Source: Mesorhizobium sp. M2A.F.Ca.ET.046.03.2.1 (GTDB lineage Bacteria > Pseudomonadota > Alphaproteobacteria > Rhizobiales > Rhizobiaceae). From it: 64,000 bases of DNA. The stretch lies in the NCBI RefSeq assembly GCF_003952425.1, contig NZ_CP034449.1, forward strand, positions 3,410,001-3,474,000. Reading direction: 5' to 3'. The position numbers and the translations under genes were made by a program. Positions 42,734 to 54,439 of the stretch are shown here, in pieces (the first letter of the stretch is position 1; each line of letters opens with the position of its first letter). The notes under the pieces are model-generated. The model ran no database searches. It had not been told where the DNA came from and saw only the letters and a program-made list of their open reading frames with translations.

Positions 42734-44188
42734 TCAGCGCGGCAGCACGCTCGATCCCATCAGCGCCTCATCGATGGCGCGCGCCGCCTGGCGGCCCTCG
42801 CGGATCGCCCAGACGACCAGCGACTGGCCGCGCCGCACGTCGCCCGCCGCATAGAGCTTTTCGACGCTGGTCCTGTAGTCCCGGTCATTGGCCTCGACAT
42901 TCTTCGAGCGGCGGCTGTCAATGGCGATCTTCATCTGGCCGGCCAGTTCCGACACCGGCCCGCGAGCGGCTGGCCCGGCAAAGCCGATGGCGATGAACGC
43001 GAGATCGGCACGAATGACGAATTCGCTGCCGGCGATCGGCTTGCGCTTTTCGTCGACCTCGCAGCATTTGACCCCGGTCAGCTGGCCGTCTTCGCCGATG
43101 AACTCGAGCGTCGCCACCTGAAACTCGCGCTCGGCGCCTTCGGCCTGCGAGGACGAGGTGCGCATCTTGGTCGCCCAGTAGGGCCAGACCGAAAGCTTGT
43201 CTTCCTTTTCCGGCGGCTGCGGACGGATGTCGAGCTGGGTGACGCGGACCGCGCCCTGGCGGAAGGCGGTGCCGACGCAGTCGGACGCGGTATCGCCGCC
43301 GCCGACGACGACCACATGCTGGCCGCCGGCGAGGATCGGATGCGACGGCCACGCCACCGACTGGATCGGTTCGCCGCCGACACGCCTGTTCTGCTGCACC
43401 AGATAGGGCATCGCGTCATGCACGCCGCCGAGATCGTCGCCGGGAATGCCGGCCGCGCGCGGCGTTTCGGAACCGCCGCAATAAAGCACCGCGTCATGTT
43501 CGGCGAGCAGCTCGGCAACCGGCTTGTCGACGCCGACATTGACGCCGCAATGGAAGGTGACGCCCTCGCCCTGCATCTGCTCGATGCGCCGGTCGATATA
43601 GTGCTTCTCGATCTTGAAGTCGGGAATGCCGTAACGCATCAGCCCGCCGGGCCGGCTCTCGCGCTCATAGACATGGACGTCGTGGCCGGCGCGGCCGAGC
43701 TGCTGGGCAGCCGACATGCCGGCCGGGCCGGAGCCGATGACGGCGACGCGCTTGCCGGTCTTCTTCTCCGGCGGATAGGGCCTGATATGGCCGGTCTCGT
43801 AAGCCTTGTCGGCGATCGCCTGCTCGACCGTCTTGATGGCGACGGGAATGTCCTCGAGGTTCAGCGTGCAGGCTTCCTCGCAAGGTGCGGGGCAGATGCG
43901 GCCGGTGAATTCCGGGAAATTGTTGGTCGAATGCAGGTTGCGGATCGCATTGTCCCAGTCGCCATTGTAGACGAGGTCGTTCCAGTCCGGGATCTGGTTG
44001 TGGATGGGACAGCCCGTTGGCCCGTGGCAGAACGGAATGCCGCAATCCATGCAGCGCGCGGCCTGTTTCTCGACCTCCTTGTCCGACATCGGCAGCGTGA
44101 ATTCACGGAAATGCCGGATGCGGTCGGAGGCCGGCTGGTACTTGTGCACCTGCCGGTCGATTTCGAGAAAGCCTGTTACCTTGCCCAT
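42734..44188 (-). CDS. gltD: Glutamate synthase (NADPH) small subunit
   Basis: The 484 residues start [19 protein letters not shown] behind AGGAG. N-terminal cysteine clusters ([33 protein letters not shown]) bind two 4Fe-4S centres. FAD is bound by [20 protein letters not shown] and NADPH by [13 protein letters not shown], and the C-terminal [20 protein letters not shown] closes the FAD site. The subunit passes electrons from NADPH to the large subunit (GltB) in ammonia assimilation. No gltB lies next to it, so this is a separate copy or a GltD-like oxidoreductase subunit with a different partner. Confidence 0.93.
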   Translation of the reverse strand: MGKVTGFLEIDRQVHKYQPASDRIRHFREFTLPMSDKEVEKQAARCMDCGIPFCHGPTGCPIHNQIPDWNDLVYNGDWDNAIRNLHSTNNFPEFTGRICPAPCEEACTLNLEDIPVAIKTVEQAIADKAYETGHIRPYPPEKKTGKRVAVIGSGPAGMSAAQQLGRAGHDVHVYERESRPGGLMRYGIPDFKIEKHYIDRRIEQMQGEGVTFHCGVNVGVDKPVAELLAEHDAVLYCGGSETPRAAGIPGDDLGGVHDAMPYLVQQNRRVGGEPIQSVAWPSHPILAGGQHVVVVGGGDTASDCVGTAFRQGAVRVTQLDIRPQPPEKEDKLSVWPYWATKMRTSSSQAEGAEREFQVATLEFIGEDGQLTGVKCCEVDEKRKPIAGSEFVIRADLAFIAIGFAGPAARGPVSELAGQMKIAIDSRRSKNVEANDRDYRTSVEKLYAAGDVRRGQSLVVWAIREGRQAARAIDEALMGSSVLPR

Positions 44189-44629
44189 AGTCCAGCTCCT
44201 GCTGTCCAGATGGCGCGCCTGGCGACGCCCTGCAGCTGGATCAGATGGGGCATCCCGTCCACACATGGGCCGCACCAAGTTGCCCAAAATTCGACTATGT
44301 ACACTTGCCGGGCTCAAAGCTCGTGAGGGGCTCGCCATGCAGCCAGTTCTCGACTCTAATCGAAGGAGCCGGGGACTCCATCTGCAATACCACGTTGCGG
44401 TCCAAAGCTATTTCCAAAGGTTTCTGCACGAGCTGGTTTCCTCTCAGAGACGGCACACGGGTTCAGGGAGGAGCGCATCGCTCGTCTTGCCCCATTAAGT
44501 GCAGTCACAGTCACTCAGTCTCAAAAGCCATGCCAACGCGCTCAGCGCGCAGTTAGCGCCCATTGCTTCGAAAAACCTCGTCAGTGCCCAGATGTTGGTT
44601 GTAATGAACCTGACATTTGTCTGACGCTG
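44189..44629. other. Intergenic upstream of gltD
   Basis: Should contain the gltD promoter. No gene or known motif recognised. Confidence 0.3.
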
Positions 44630-45722
<1,093 letters not shown>

Positions 45723-46518
45723 CCGTCTGAACAGGGTAAAGATGAAAACTTCGTATCGCCGCGGCCATATCGCGCTGCTTAACCGCCCCACAAAGCCTTA
45801 TGATTTCCGAGAAGCAAGGCGAGTTGCGGGCTCGAGGCTTGGCCCGAAATCGAGGTCCTGCAGCGTGGCGCATGGCTCGAGTCGCTGCTCGTGGCCCCGC
45901 TGCAGCGGTACAGGTCCCCCACCGCCCCACCATCTCGCCCGCCCTGCACCTCGGATAGCGATCATTCACCGTTTGTTCATTATGATAGCGCACGATCATA
46001 ACTGGACATGCTGGTAGCTCGTACATGCCTGAAGGCCCTGCGCGCCGACCCAGCGCCGGGGCCTTTTTACTTCCGCAAAATCGATTCCAGCAACGCGGGC
46101 ACTTCGCAGGATGTCGGAATCCCGCGCTTGCGATGATACGCCGTACAGCGAATTGCGCGAGTCAAACGAATTTGGGTTTCTCAAATATAGAATCGTCGAT
46201 ACCGATCCTGATGGATCGAGCCTCGACGACGAAGTCAACCATCTTCAAACGGAATTATTCAACATTGCCGAGAGCTCCCGGTGTGCCGTCGAAGCCGACA
46301 TTGGGGAGGTCAGCGGTCACCAACGATCATGGTGATCGCCAGCATCTTTCGTATTCACATAACCGTCGGCCTTGTACTTTCCCGAGGCCATGACATGAGT
46401 GGGTCTTCCAAGCACCGATTTGGCCCGGTAGGATTTGCAGGGGGCGCGGACAAGCGGATGAACAAACGGAATGATGCCGGAAAACTGCGCGCGCCTGCTG
46501 GGATTTAGCCGACCGTCG
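45723..46518. other. Intergenic with no supported gene
   Basis: A short frame near 46111-46335 (GFLKYRIVDTDPDGSSLDDE) looks protein-like but has no recognised family. Confidence 0.3.
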
Positions 46519-46680
46519 ATAGGAACATAGCCCTGGTCGACGGCTTTCTGAAGGGCAAGAGTTTCGCCGACCTGGCTCAGGAACATGGCTTGTCGACAAC
46601 GAGGGTGCGCCAAATCATCGAGAAGGCCGATCGGCTCGTGGGCGGCGCATTCAGACCAAGACTGAAACGTCCAACGCCTC
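46519..46680 (+). pseudogene. HTH-domain remnant
   Basis: The open frame reads RNIALVDGFLKGKSFADLAQ, then EHGLSTTRVRQIIEKADRLV: a sigma-region-4 or resolvase-type helix-turn-helix. No start codon and no further domain are seen. Confidence 0.45.
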
Positions 46681-46877
46681 GCCTCGGTCCGATTTCATGG
46701 TCGACTATCCCTATGTGTGCAAATGGCCGAGAAGCACCGGCTGGGTAGCGTCACGCCGCATCATTCTTTGCGGAGCTGGAGCGCGCGGGATCGCTGGAGC
46801 GGCTGGTGAAAGCGGTTGCCGGGGCGCACAACACGTGAGCTGGCGCCTCGTGTGGCAAAAGGAGAGGGCGAGAGCCC

Positions 46878-47150
46878 ATGGCCTGCAATGAAGCGATCAA
46901 GCATTGCGATCGTGGAACCAAGCTAGTCGACCATCCGGACCGCGGCCTTCAATGCCAGCTCGCCTTGGAATCGGCCTTCCAGGAATTGGCTGAGCGCGCA
47001 GCGGAATCCGGCTGGACCGAGGAGATAGCCACGCGCTCCTCGAACTCGCCGGCGCGCGCCTCAGGAGCGACTCCGCCAATGACAGACTGAGAGGACGATT
47101 AATCGTGCCAGGGCAACGAGAGAGCGGCAGGTTCAAGAAGCTTCGCCTGA
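46878..47150 (+). pseudogene. Small hypothetical protein, frameshifted at the C-terminus
   Basis: It starts MACNEAIKHCDRGTKLVDHP at 46878 and continues ALESAFQELAERAAESGWTE. After about 47030 the frame turns to low-quality sequence ending at 47090, while the neighbouring frame gives ALLELAGARLRSDSANDRLR, which looks like the natural ending. I have the impression of a conserved rhizobial protein of unknown function; no domain is known to me. Confidence 0.4.
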
Positions 47151-47499
47151 ACCGATAGGAACGTCGCTGCGCCAATAAAATTGGCGGTGAAGGCTGACCG
47201 CGGCCGAGTCGGGCAAGCGAGCGAAGTGCTGAAATAAGGGCGTGAGAATCCAAGACATCGTTTGTAGAGAGCATCGAGCTTCGCGAGATTGTGGTACAGG
47301 ATCGACCGCAGGTGTTCTCGCAGCGCTCGCAGAACCCGGGATTCTTCCGCGGCACCCGCCAAGGCGAAGAACGGTCAGAGTTGCACGATAACGTTTAAAA
47401 GCGAGCCTTCCTCCGAAAGTCTGCGCGCGCAGTTCCACGGTCCGATGCGCTTTCATAGCTATTCCAATCGCCGCGCCCATCCTCTCCCGGATCAGGTCC

Positions 47500-47740
47500 A
47501 GCGGGTCTGCAGTGCATGCGCCCCCAAAGTGGACGCCATTGGGCCGGGTGAACCGGGCTCGATTGCGCGCCGAAGGCCCGTTCCAGGCCCGGAAATCCGG
47601 GTCCGTCAGGGCGAGCGCGTGCGGGTCGAGGTAGAGAACGGCCTTGCCGAGAAAACGACCGTGCACTGGCATCGCGTGCGTGTGCCACATGCCATGGATG
47701 GCGTGCCTCACCTCACGCAGAAGCCCGCGAAAAGGCAACG
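47500..47740 (+). pseudogene. Multicopper oxidase N-terminal fragment
   Basis: VPGPEIRVRQGERVRVEVEN, then TTVHWHRVRVPHAMDGVPHL, is the first cupredoxin domain with the HxH copper motif (HWH). The frame runs on without the other domains. Only about 75 codons are left. Confidence 0.75.
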
Positions 47741-47827
47741 GAAGATCTAGCATTTATGGGGGAAATGTTTTTTCGGAGTGCTTGACCCGCAGGAAGGGCA
47801 GGGCATGACTGCCTATCGCCCGACCCG

Positions 47828-47955
47828 GCCGGCCGCACTCATGACCGGCTGGGCTCGGTTAATCCTGCATGCCGCGCCCATGAGGTTGCGCTCTGTCGGG
47901 AGTGCGTCGAGCACAACGACGAGATGTAGTTCACGATCTTTGAAACGCGTGTCAA
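47828..47955 (-). pseudogene. nodD 5' fragment
   Basis: Read from 47955: TRFKDRELHLVVVLDALPTE, then RNLMGAACRINRAQPVMSAAG, the degenerate helix-turn-helix start of NodD. The rest of the gene is absent. It stands divergent to the nod box as real nodD genes do. Confidence 0.8.
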
Positions 47956-47957
47956 CC

Positions 47958-48004
47958 ATCCAAAGTGTGGATGCCTTTCATCGAAACAAACGATTTCATC
48001 AATG
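47958..48004 (+). promoter_or_regulatory. nod box 1, upstream of pseudo-nodA and nodFE
   Basis: The 47 bases keep the nod box landmarks: ATCCA-n-GTGGATG-n-TTTCATCGAAACAA and GATTT-n-ATCAAT. NodD with flavonoid should bind here. The first intact genes downstream are nodF (325 bases further) and nodE. Confidence 0.85.
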
Positions 48005-48055
48005 TTCTGGAATCCTGCATGGGCAGAACAGAAACCGCCCGAAAGGAGATTTTTC

Positions 48056-48240
48056 ATGCGCTCTACCGGGCAGTGGAGTGCTGGGAAAGGGAGTTGCAAC
48101 TGACCGGGTCCGACTTCTTCCGAGTCTATGGACAGACTGGGAGACGCGCACGGTGTAGCGGCTCACATCGTCATACTGCACCTACGCCACACACCGGCCG
48201 GACCTGATCCGGCTTTATGAGCATTGGGCTTTGTCAGTTG
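48056..48240 (+). pseudogene. nodA 5' fragment
   Basis: ATG 48056 behind AAAGGAGA starts MRSTGQWS; one frame over, WERELQLTGSDFFRVYGQTG matches NodA ([20 protein letters not shown] of the intact copy). A gap follows, then AHGVAAHI. It is shortened and frameshifted and cannot give a functional acyltransferase. Confidence 0.75.
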
Positions 48241-48329
48241 CCCAAGCGTGATGGCTTTCGCGACGCGGCGCGCCTCAGGAACTGAGCCGCGTCCAGGTCG
48301 AAACGCGGGAAAGAAAGACAGGAAACAGA

Positions 48330-48611
48330 ATGGCCGATCAATTCGCAACGGACGTCATTGCCCTGATCAAGAAACGCGCCGAGTCGGAGAGCGGTGAGGG
48401 AATGCCTGCGTCATTCGTCGGCGAGATAACAATCGCCACGGAACTGGACGCGCTCGGGTTTGATTCGCTGGGTTTGGCGGACGTCCTCTGGGATGTGGAG
48501 CAGGCCTACGGCATCAAGATCGACATGAACACGGCCGATGCCTGGTCCAATCTCAAGAATGTCGGCGACGTCGTGGAAGCCGTCCGCGGCTTGCTTGCGA
48601 AGGAGGCTTGA
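48330..48611 (+). CDS. nodF: Nodulation acyl carrier protein NodF
   Basis: The 93-residue carrier holds the special fatty acid used for Nod factor acylation. The 4'-phosphopantetheine site is Ser46 in [10 protein letters not shown]; the rest ([20 protein letters not shown]) matches NodF rather than housekeeping AcpP. ATG 48330 has GGAAA before it. The stop is directly followed by the nodE start. Expression probably depends on nod box 1 through the pseudo-nodA stretch. Confidence 0.93.
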   Translation: MADQFATDVIALIKKRAESESGEGMPASFVGEITIATELDALGFDSLGLADVLWDVEQAYGIKIDMNTADAWSNLKNVGDVVEAVRGLLAKEA

Positions 48612-49820
48612 ATGGACAGGCGCGTCGTTATCACCGGAGTGGGCGGCCTGTGCGGACTGGGCACCGACGCCGCCTCTATGTGGAAAGAGATGCGCGAAGG
48701 CCGCTCCGCCATCGGCCCGATCGCCAATTCCGAGCTTCATGACCTGGAGGGCATGACCGGCGCTGAGATCAAGGCGCTGCCCCAGCACGACATCAACCGG
48801 GGGCATCTCATCTCCATGGACCGCTTCAGCTTGCTCGCCGTGCTTGCAGCGCGCGAAGCCATGCGGCAGGCCGGACTTTCCTGGGACGAGGGGAATGCCC
48901 ATCGCTTCGGCGCGACAGTGGGCGTCGGATTTACCGGTTCATACGCAACAGAACAAACTTACCGCTCACTGCTTTTGGGTAGCGCAATCCGTGCTGAACT
49001 CTTCACTGGAGTAAAGGTGATGCCCAGCGCCGCTTCCGTCCATCTTAGCTTGAGCCTCGGCTTGCGCGGGCCGGTCTTCGGGGTGACCTCCGCATGTGCC
49101 TCGGCCAACCATGCGATCGCCTCGGCGGTGGACCAGATCAAGCTGGGCCGGGCCGACGTAATGGTTTCCGGAGGCAGCGACGCACCCTTCGCATGGGGCG
49201 TGCTGAAAGCATGGGAAGCAATGCGCGTGCTTTCACCCGATACCTGCCGGCCCTTCTCCGCCGATAGGAAGGGCCTGGTGCTGGGCGAGGGTGCGGGCAT
49301 GGCCGTGCTGGAAAGCTACGAGCATGCCACGAGGCGTGGTGCCACAATTCTTGCCGAGATCGCCGGCGTCGGCCTTTCCGCCGATGCCTTCCACATTGCC
49401 GCGCCATCTGTCGAGGGGCCAGCGTCGGCGATGCGCGCCTGCCTTGCCGATGCCGGGCTGAATGCCGAGGACGTCGACTACCTCAACGCGCACGGCACCG
49501 GTACCAAAAGCAATGATCAGACTGAAACGGCGGCGATCAAGCGTGTGTTTGGAAACCACGCTTATTTGATGTCCATCTCTTCCACCAAGTCCACGCACGC
49601 GCATTGCCTCGGCGCAGCGAGCGCGCTTGAAATGATCGCCTGCGTGATGGCAATCCAAGAGGACGTCGTGCCGCCGACCGCCAACTATCGCGAGCCAGAT
49701 CCCGCTTGCGACCTCGACATCACACCCAATGTGCCGCGCGAGCGCAAGGTGCGCGTCGCCATGAGCAACGCCTTCGCCATGGGCGGTACGAACGCAGTTC
49801 TGGCATTCAGGCAGGTGTAG
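48612..49820 (+). CDS. nodE: Nodulation beta-ketoacyl synthase NodE
   Basis: The 402 residues start [20 protein letters not shown] directly after nodF. Thiolase-fold KAS II type: nucleophile Cys162 in [11 protein letters not shown], His in [13 protein letters not shown], His in [17 protein letters not shown], and [12 protein letters not shown] at the end. NodE elongates the acyl chain on NodF and sets host range, giving polyunsaturated chains in IRLC-legume symbionts. All catalytic residues are present and the length is normal, so it should be functional. Confidence 0.95.
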   Translation: MDRRVVITGVGGLCGLGTDAASMWKEMREGRSAIGPIANSELHDLEGMTGAEIKALPQHDINRGHLISMDRFSLLAVLAAREAMRQAGLSWDEGNAHRFGATVGVGFTGSYATEQTYRSLLLGSAIRAELFTGVKVMPSAASVHLSLSLGLRGPVFGVTSACASANHAIASAVDQIKLGRADVMVSGGSDAPFAWGVLKAWEAMRVLSPDTCRPFSADRKGLVLGEGAGMAVLESYEHATRRGATILAEIAGVGLSADAFHIAAPSVEGPASAMRACLADAGLNAEDVDYLNAHGTGTKSNDQTETAAIKRVFGNHAYLMSISSTKSTHAHCLGAASALEMIACVMAIQEDVVPPTANYREPDPACDLDITPNVPRERKVRVAMSNAFAMGGTNAVLAFRQV

Positions 49821-50219
49821 AAGCCATGCAAGACGCCTCATTTGAGGTCACCTGTCGTATCTAGCTGCTTGCCGGACCACTATGTGAAGCGAGCGCTATT
49901 GGCTGCCTCTGCGATGCGGGAATTGGCAGCGGACGTCTCACGATCAAACAGGCATCTGCTTGTAGAATTCTTTTAATCGTGAAGCGGCGCGAGTGCGCTA
50001 TCCGTTGAGGTGAGCAAGGCCGGCGCCCTGGGTGAGCGCTGGTGTCGGGTGGTGGAAAGTACAGGGGGAGCTGTGTGGCCCCCTCTTTCTCGGCCTCGAC
50101 GATGTGCGAAGGAGCCTGTGCGGCGAACGGGCCGACGCCCCAGGCTCAGAACCTGGGCGAACCTAACTCCCGCCAAAGGACAGCCCAGAGCTGGATACAC
50201 GAAAGAGATACTGAACCCG
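49821..50219. other. Intergenic between nodE and the nodABCIJH promoter
   Basis: No supported gene. A short CCTCATTTGAGG hairpin follows nodE (near 49835) and could be a weak terminator. Confidence 0.3.
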
Positions 50220-50372
50220 CGAATCAGATTCTGATCAATCGTCGTGTCTGAGCTCCGCTCGGCTCTTACGGAGATAATCGCGCGGCCCGGCAACGGCCGC
50301 GCGTGCCGCGGGCGTGAGCTTTGCGCTTCGTCAGAAGTGCCTCGAGCGTGACGACGATAATTGACCAGCCAT
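50220..50372 (-). pseudogene. nodD relic beside nod box 2
   Basis: Read leftwards from 50372: IIVVTLEALLTKRKAHARGT, then (shifted) AVAGPRDYLRKSRAELRHDD, resemble Nod[21 protein letters not shown] and [15 protein letters not shown]. Very degenerate, but in the position and direction of a nodD gene divergent from nodA. Confidence 0.5.
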
Positions 50373-50393
50373 ATGGAACGCATTCGCCCAGTT

Positions 50394-50440
50394 ATCCAAA
50401 GCGTGGATACCTTTCATCTAAACAAAGGATTTTACCGTTT
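50394..50440 (+). promoter_or_regulatory. nod box 2, promoter region of nodABCIJH
   Basis: ATCCAAAGCGTGGAT, then CTTTCATCTAAACAAAGGATTTTACC: the nod box pattern 234 bases upstream of the nodA start. It should bind NodD and control the operon. Confidence 0.9.
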
Positions 50441-50673
50441 TTGCTGCAGGTCCCATAGAGGCGCTTCAAGTTGGAAAGATAGGTAGTTCCCATGGTTGCG
50501 TTGGATCCGAGGAGCATCATCTGGTGTGCGGGGCGCACAAAGTCAGTCGCATCTGCATTACGGCTTGGTCTTTCGGCGGTCTCCCCAAGTTACGCCCCGT
50601 TGGTGCGATGCCAATTATTTAACCAATGCTTGGACATTTATCTCAACCAGACAGCTCCAAGGTGAGGTCTTCC

Positions 50674-51264
50674 ATGCGCCCGAATGTCGATTGGAAGTTG
50701 TGCTGGGAAAATGAGCTGCAACTGGCCGACCATGTCGAACTCTCCGACTTTTTTCGAAAGACCTATGGACGGACTGGCGCCTTCAACGCGGAGCCATTCG
50801 AAGGCGGCCGCAGTTGGGCCGGCGCGAGGCCGGAATTCCGCGCAATCGGCTACGACGCGCATGGGGTAGCGGCTCACATCGGCATGCTGCGGCGCTTCAT
50901 CAAAGTTGGCGAGGTCGACTTGATCGTCGCTGAATTGGGCCTGTACGCGGTTCGTCCGGATCTTGAAGGGCTCGGAATCGGTTTTTCGATGCGCGTGGCG
51001 TACCCAGTGCTCCATCAGTTGGGTGTTCCATTCGCTTTCGGCACGGTTCGGCACGCGCTGCGAAACCATGTCGAAAGATTCTGCAGAGCCGGCCTCGCGA
51101 ACATTGTGTCGGGCGTTCGCGTACGATCGACCCGTCCAGATGTGCATCCCGACCTGCCGCCCACGCGCCTGGAAGACGTACTCGTGTTGGTTTCGCCGAT
51201 CGGACGCTCGATGGACGAGTGGCCGTCCGGTACCCTGATCGACCGGAACGGTCCGGAACTATGA
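50674..51264 (+). CDS. nodA: Nodulation N-acyltransferase NodA
   Basis: It transfers the fatty acid to the free amino group of the chitooligosaccharide. The 196 residues, the normal NodA length, start at ATG 50674 ([20 protein letters not shown]) after AAGGTGAGG; the frame is open 16 codons earlier but that part is not NodA. The conserved [20 protein letters not shown] and [20 protein letters not shown] are intact. The stop overlaps nodB as ATGA. Confidence 0.97.
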   Translation: MRPNVDWKLCWENELQLADHVELSDFFRKTYGRTGAFNAEPFEGGRSWAGARPEFRAIGYDAHGVAAHIGMLRRFIKVGEVDLIVAELGLYAVRPDLEGLGIGFSMRVAYPVLHQLGVPFAFGTVRHALRNHVERFCRAGLANIVSGVRVRSTRPDVHPDLPPTRLEDVLVLVSPIGRSMDEWPSGTLIDRNGPEL

Positions 51265-51920
51265 AGCCTCTGGACTACATATGCGAAGGGCAGAGTGACA
51301 ATGCCGATGGCACTGCAGAGCGCAGCGTCTATCTGACGTTTGACGATGGTCCCAATTCATTTTTCACACCGCAGATACTCAATGTGCTGGCGCAACATCA
51401 GGTGACGGCGACCTTCTTCGTTGTTGGGGCCTACGCGGCCGACGAGCCGGAACTCGTTCGCCGAATTATTACAGACGGGCACGGTATAGCCAACCACACG
51501 ATGACTCATCCGGACCTGGCCAAATGCGGGTCCGTCGAAGTCGACTGCCAGATAGTTGAGGCAAACAGAGTCATAGGGATGGCTTGCCCGCAGGCCATGG
51601 TTCGGTACTTTCGTGCACCGTATGGCATCTGGACCGAAGAAGTAATCGCTGCATCAGCGGGTGCGGCATTGGCGCCCGTCCATTGGTCCATTGATCCACG
51701 CGACTGGTCTCGCCCCGGCGTTGACGCCATCGTCGACAGAGTGCTCGCCGATATCCGGCCGGGCGCAATCGTGCTGTTGCACGACGGGTGCGCTCCCGAC
51801 GAATTGCAACCAGGCAATCAAGCCAGTCTGCGCGACCAGACGGTGACAGCGTTGTCACGCCTAATTCCAGAATTGCACGGCCGCGGATTTGTAATCCGAT
51901 CACTTCCTCAACACCCCTGA
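51261..51920 (+). CDS. nodB: Chitooligosaccharide deacetylase NodB
   Basis: It removes the N-acetyl group from the non-reducing end of the chitin oligomer. The 219 residues show the polysaccharide deacetylase (NodB) domain: [18 protein letters not shown] (catalytic and metal Asp), [10 protein letters not shown] (metal H-x3-H), [11 protein letters not shown] and IVLLHDG. ATG 51261 overlaps the nodA stop. nodC follows after 15 bases. Confidence 0.97.
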   Translation: MKPLDYICEGQSDNADGTAERSVYLTFDDGPNSFFTPQILNVLAQHQVTATFFVVGAYAADEPELVRRIITDGHGIANHTMTHPDLAKCGSVEVDCQIVEANRVIGMACPQAMVRYFRAPYGIWTEEVIAASAGAALAPVHWSIDPRDWSRPGVDAIVDRVLADIRPGAIVLLHDGCAPDELQPGNQASLRDQTVTALSRLIPELHGRGFVIRSLPQHP

Positions 51921-51935
51921 ACAAACAGAGATCCT

Positions 51936-53261
51936 ATGGACCTTCTCACCACAGCCAGTACTGTTGCCGTTTCGTCTTATGCGGTGCTCTCGACTGTTTA
52001 CAGAGGCATGCAAGCGGTCTACTCCCAACCGGAAAATGTTACGCCGCCGTCGGAAAGCTTGTTCGGATCCGACCGTTGGCCGAGCGTGGATGTCATTATC
52101 CCCTGCTACAATGAGGACCCGCGCACACTCGCGGCGTGTTTAGCTTCCATTGCAAATCAAGATTACGCCGGAACATTTCAGGTCTATCTGGTTGACGACG
52201 GTTCTGGAAATCGTAATGCCGTCATCCCGGTACATCACGCCTACGAGGGCGACCCGAGATTCAATTTCATTCTGCTCCGCGAGAATGTTGGCAAACGCAA
52301 GGCGCAGATCGCCGCCATCCGCCGCTCATCTGGAGATTTCGTGCTCAGCGTCGACTCTGACACGACACTTGCGTCCGACGTCATCACAAAGCTTGCAGTA
52401 AAAATGCGGGATTCCATGGTCGGAGCGGCCATGGGCCAGCTGACGGCATACAACCGCAGCGACACTTGGTTGACCCGATTGATCGATATGGAATACTGGC
52501 TGGCTTGCAATGAGGAGCGCGCGGCGCAAGGTCGCTTTGGTGCGGTCATGTGCTGCTGCGGCCCATGTGCAATGTACCGCCGGTCTTGTCTCCTTTCTCT
52601 GCTGGATCAATACGAGACGCAGCTGTTCAGGGGGAAACCAAGCGACTTCGGTGAAGACCGTCATCTTACGATCCTCATGCTGAAAGCAGGCTTTCGAACC
52701 GAGTACGTTCCAGGTGCCGTCGCGGCGACAGTCGTTCCGGACAAGATGGGACCTTATTTGCGCCAACAACTCCGCTGGGCACGAAGCACCTTCCGGGACA
52801 CGATGCTTGCGCGAGGTCTACTGCGTGGCCTGGATCGCTATCTAACTTTGGATGTGATGGGAGAGAATCTCGGCCCATTGTTGCTCGGCATCGCGGTAGT
52901 AACGGCGCTCGGTGAGCTACTATTTTCACATACAGTAAATTGGTGGACGGTGCTGGCTATTGTCACGATGACCATAATCAGATCTACGGTGTTATCTTTC
53001 CGCACTCGGCAGCTTCGATTCATCGGCTATTCAATGCACGCGTTAATCAGGATATTCCTGTTGATCCCCTTGAAGGCTTACGCCCTGTGTACATTGAGCA
53101 ATAGCGATTGGCTGTCGCGTAAAAGTGTTCCCCTGCCCAACAGGAGCACAAAGGAAATCACAAGCGCGATGCCGCTTGCCGGAGCAAATGCTGCGGGCAA
53201 TTCTGGAATTGCGGAGTCACTTCATACTGCAGATCTTTCGCTCACAGCTGGTGAAGTCTGA
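51936..53261 (+). CDS. nodC: N-acetylglucosaminyltransferase NodC
   Basis: It makes the chitooligosaccharide backbone at the inner membrane. The 441 residues show an N-terminal hydrophobic helix (TASTVAVSSYAVLSTVY), the GT2 domain with VDVIIPCYNEDP, YLVDDGSGN, LSVDSDTTLASDV, GEDRHLTILML and the processive QQLRWARS motif, then C-terminal membrane helices (LLLGIAVVTALGELLF, WTVLAIVTMTIIRST). Length is in the NodC range. Confidence 0.97.
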   Translation: MDLLTTASTVAVSSYAVLSTVYRGMQAVYSQPENVTPPSESLFGSDRWPSVDVIIPCYNEDPRTLAACLASIANQDYAGTFQVYLVDDGSGNRNAVIPVHHAYEGDPRFNFILLRENVGKRKAQIAAIRRSSGDFVLSVDSDTTLASDVITKLAVKMRDSMVGAAMGQLTAYNRSDTWLTRLIDMEYWLACNEERAAQGRFGAVMCCCGPCAMYRRSCLLSLLDQYETQLFRGKPSDFGEDRHLTILMLKAGFRTEYVPGAVAATVVPDKMGPYLRQQLRWARSTFRDTMLARGLLRGLDRYLTLDVMGENLGPLLLGIAVVTALGELLFSHTVNWWTVLAIVTMTIIRSTVLSFRTRQLRFIGYSMHALIRIFLLIPLKAYALCTLSNSDWLSRKSVPLPNRSTKEITSAMPLAGANAAGNSGIAESLHTADLSLTAGEV

Positions 53262-53521
53262 CGGCCTTGCAGCGCCGAGTGACCGAGTAAGTTGTGTCAG
53301 TCGACACGGGGTGAAGCTTTCGAGTTACCTATGGTCAGAACGGGAACTATCTGGAAGCGACACGTGGCATCTTGACGTTATTCTTTGGCGGAAGCGATAC
53401 ACGCGTCGCTCCGGCCGCGACTTTCCAAAGGTGCCATCTCAAGGCGGTGGCCTGCTCTGAACCAGAATTCGCAAGTAAGCTGCCGGTGGCCAATCGGACT
53501 CATTCCGCTTGAGATAGACGC
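53262..53521. other. nodC-nodI spacer
   Basis: 260 bases without a supported gene. A CGAAAGCT-containing sequence on the minus strand (about 53308-53325) is discussed and rejected as a tts box. Confidence 0.35.
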
Positions 53522-54436
53522 ATGTCCAATGTAGCAATCGACCTTACCGGCGTAACCAAATTATTCGGAAACAAGCTCGTTGTGGACGGGCTGTCCTTCA
53601 CCGTTGCATCGGGAGAGTGCTTCGGTCTGCTGGGGCCGAACGGCGCAGGCAAGAGCACGATTGCGCGTATGCTCCTCGGTATGACCCGGCCTGACGCGGG
53701 TGATATAACAGTCCTCGGTCTACCAGTGCCGGCACGCAGCCGCTTGGCCCGCAAGGGCATAGGCGTGGTCCCGCAGTTCGACAATCTCGACCTGGAATTT
53801 ACGGTACGCGAGAACCTGTTGGTGTTCGGGCGCTACTTCGGCATGAGTACAAGAGAGATCAACGCCGTCATCCCACGGCTCCTCGAGTTCGCTCGCCTTG
53901 AGAGCAAGGCGGATTCACGTGTCGGCCTGCTATCCGGCGGGATGAAGCGGCGCCTGACGCTGGCACGTGCTCTGATCAACGACCCCCAGTTGCTTGTGAT
54001 GGATGAGCCCACGACCGGCCTCGACCCGCATGCCCGCCATCTGATCTGGGAGCGACTTCGTTTCCTGCTGGCGAGCGGAAAAACGATCATTTTGACCACC
54101 CATTTCATGGAAGAGGCTGAGCGGCTTTGTGATCGGCTGTGTGTTCTCGAGCGGGGACGCAAGATCGCCGAGGGCAGTCCTCATGCGCTGATCGACGAGT
54201 ACATTGGGTGCAACGTGATCGAGATCTTCGGCGGCAATCCACAGGAGCTGATTTCGCTGATCAGACCGTACGTTCAGCGTGTCGAGGTAAGCGGCGAGAC
54301 GCTCTTTTGCTATGCGCCTGAGCCGGAGGATGTGCGCATCCAGCTTCGCGGTCGAGCGGGTCTGCGTATTCTAGAGCGTCCACCCAGTCTGGAGGACGTT
54401 TTCTTGAGGTTAACCGGACGTGAGATGGAGAAGTGA
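53522..54436 (+). CDS. nodI: Nod factor export ATP-binding protein NodI
   Basis: The 304-residue ABC ATPase has Walker [20 protein letters not shown]-loop [14 protein letters not shown], signature [18 protein letters not shown], Walker [17 protein letters not shown] and switch [13 protein letters not shown]. Together with NodJ it exports lipochitooligosaccharides. nodJ begins 3 bases after its stop. Part of the nodABCIJ operon despite the 260-base gap after nodC. Confidence 0.96.
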   Translation: MSNVAIDLTGVTKLFGNKLVVDGLSFTVASGECFGLLGPNGAGKSTIARMLLGMTRPDAGDITVLGLPVPARSRLARKGIGVVPQFDNLDLEFTVRENLLVFGRYFGMSTREINAVIPRLLEFARLESKADSRVGLLSGGMKRRLTLARALINDPQLLVMDEPTTGLDPHARHLIWERLRFLLASGKTIILTTHFMEEAERLCDRLCVLERGRKIAEGSPHALIDEYIGCNVIEIFGGNPQELISLIRPYVQRVEVSGETLFCYAPEPEDVRIQLRGRAGLRILERPPSLEDVFLRLTGREMEK

Positions 54437-54439
54437 GCA

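Larger units (their letters stand above)
47828..48208. repeat. Left copy of a duplicated pseudo-nodD / nod box / pseudo-nodA module
   Basis: This 381-base segment recurs almost unchanged at 63567-64000. The right copy has an extra ~53 bases between nod box and pseudo-nodA and a few substitutions. The shared part starts at gccggccgcactc and reaches at least gacctgat. Confidence 0.9.

Noticed and set aside
53305..53330. Minus-strand CGAAAGCTTCACCCC resembling part of a tts box
   Set aside because: The GTCAG half is missing at the required distance and transcription would run antisense into nodC.
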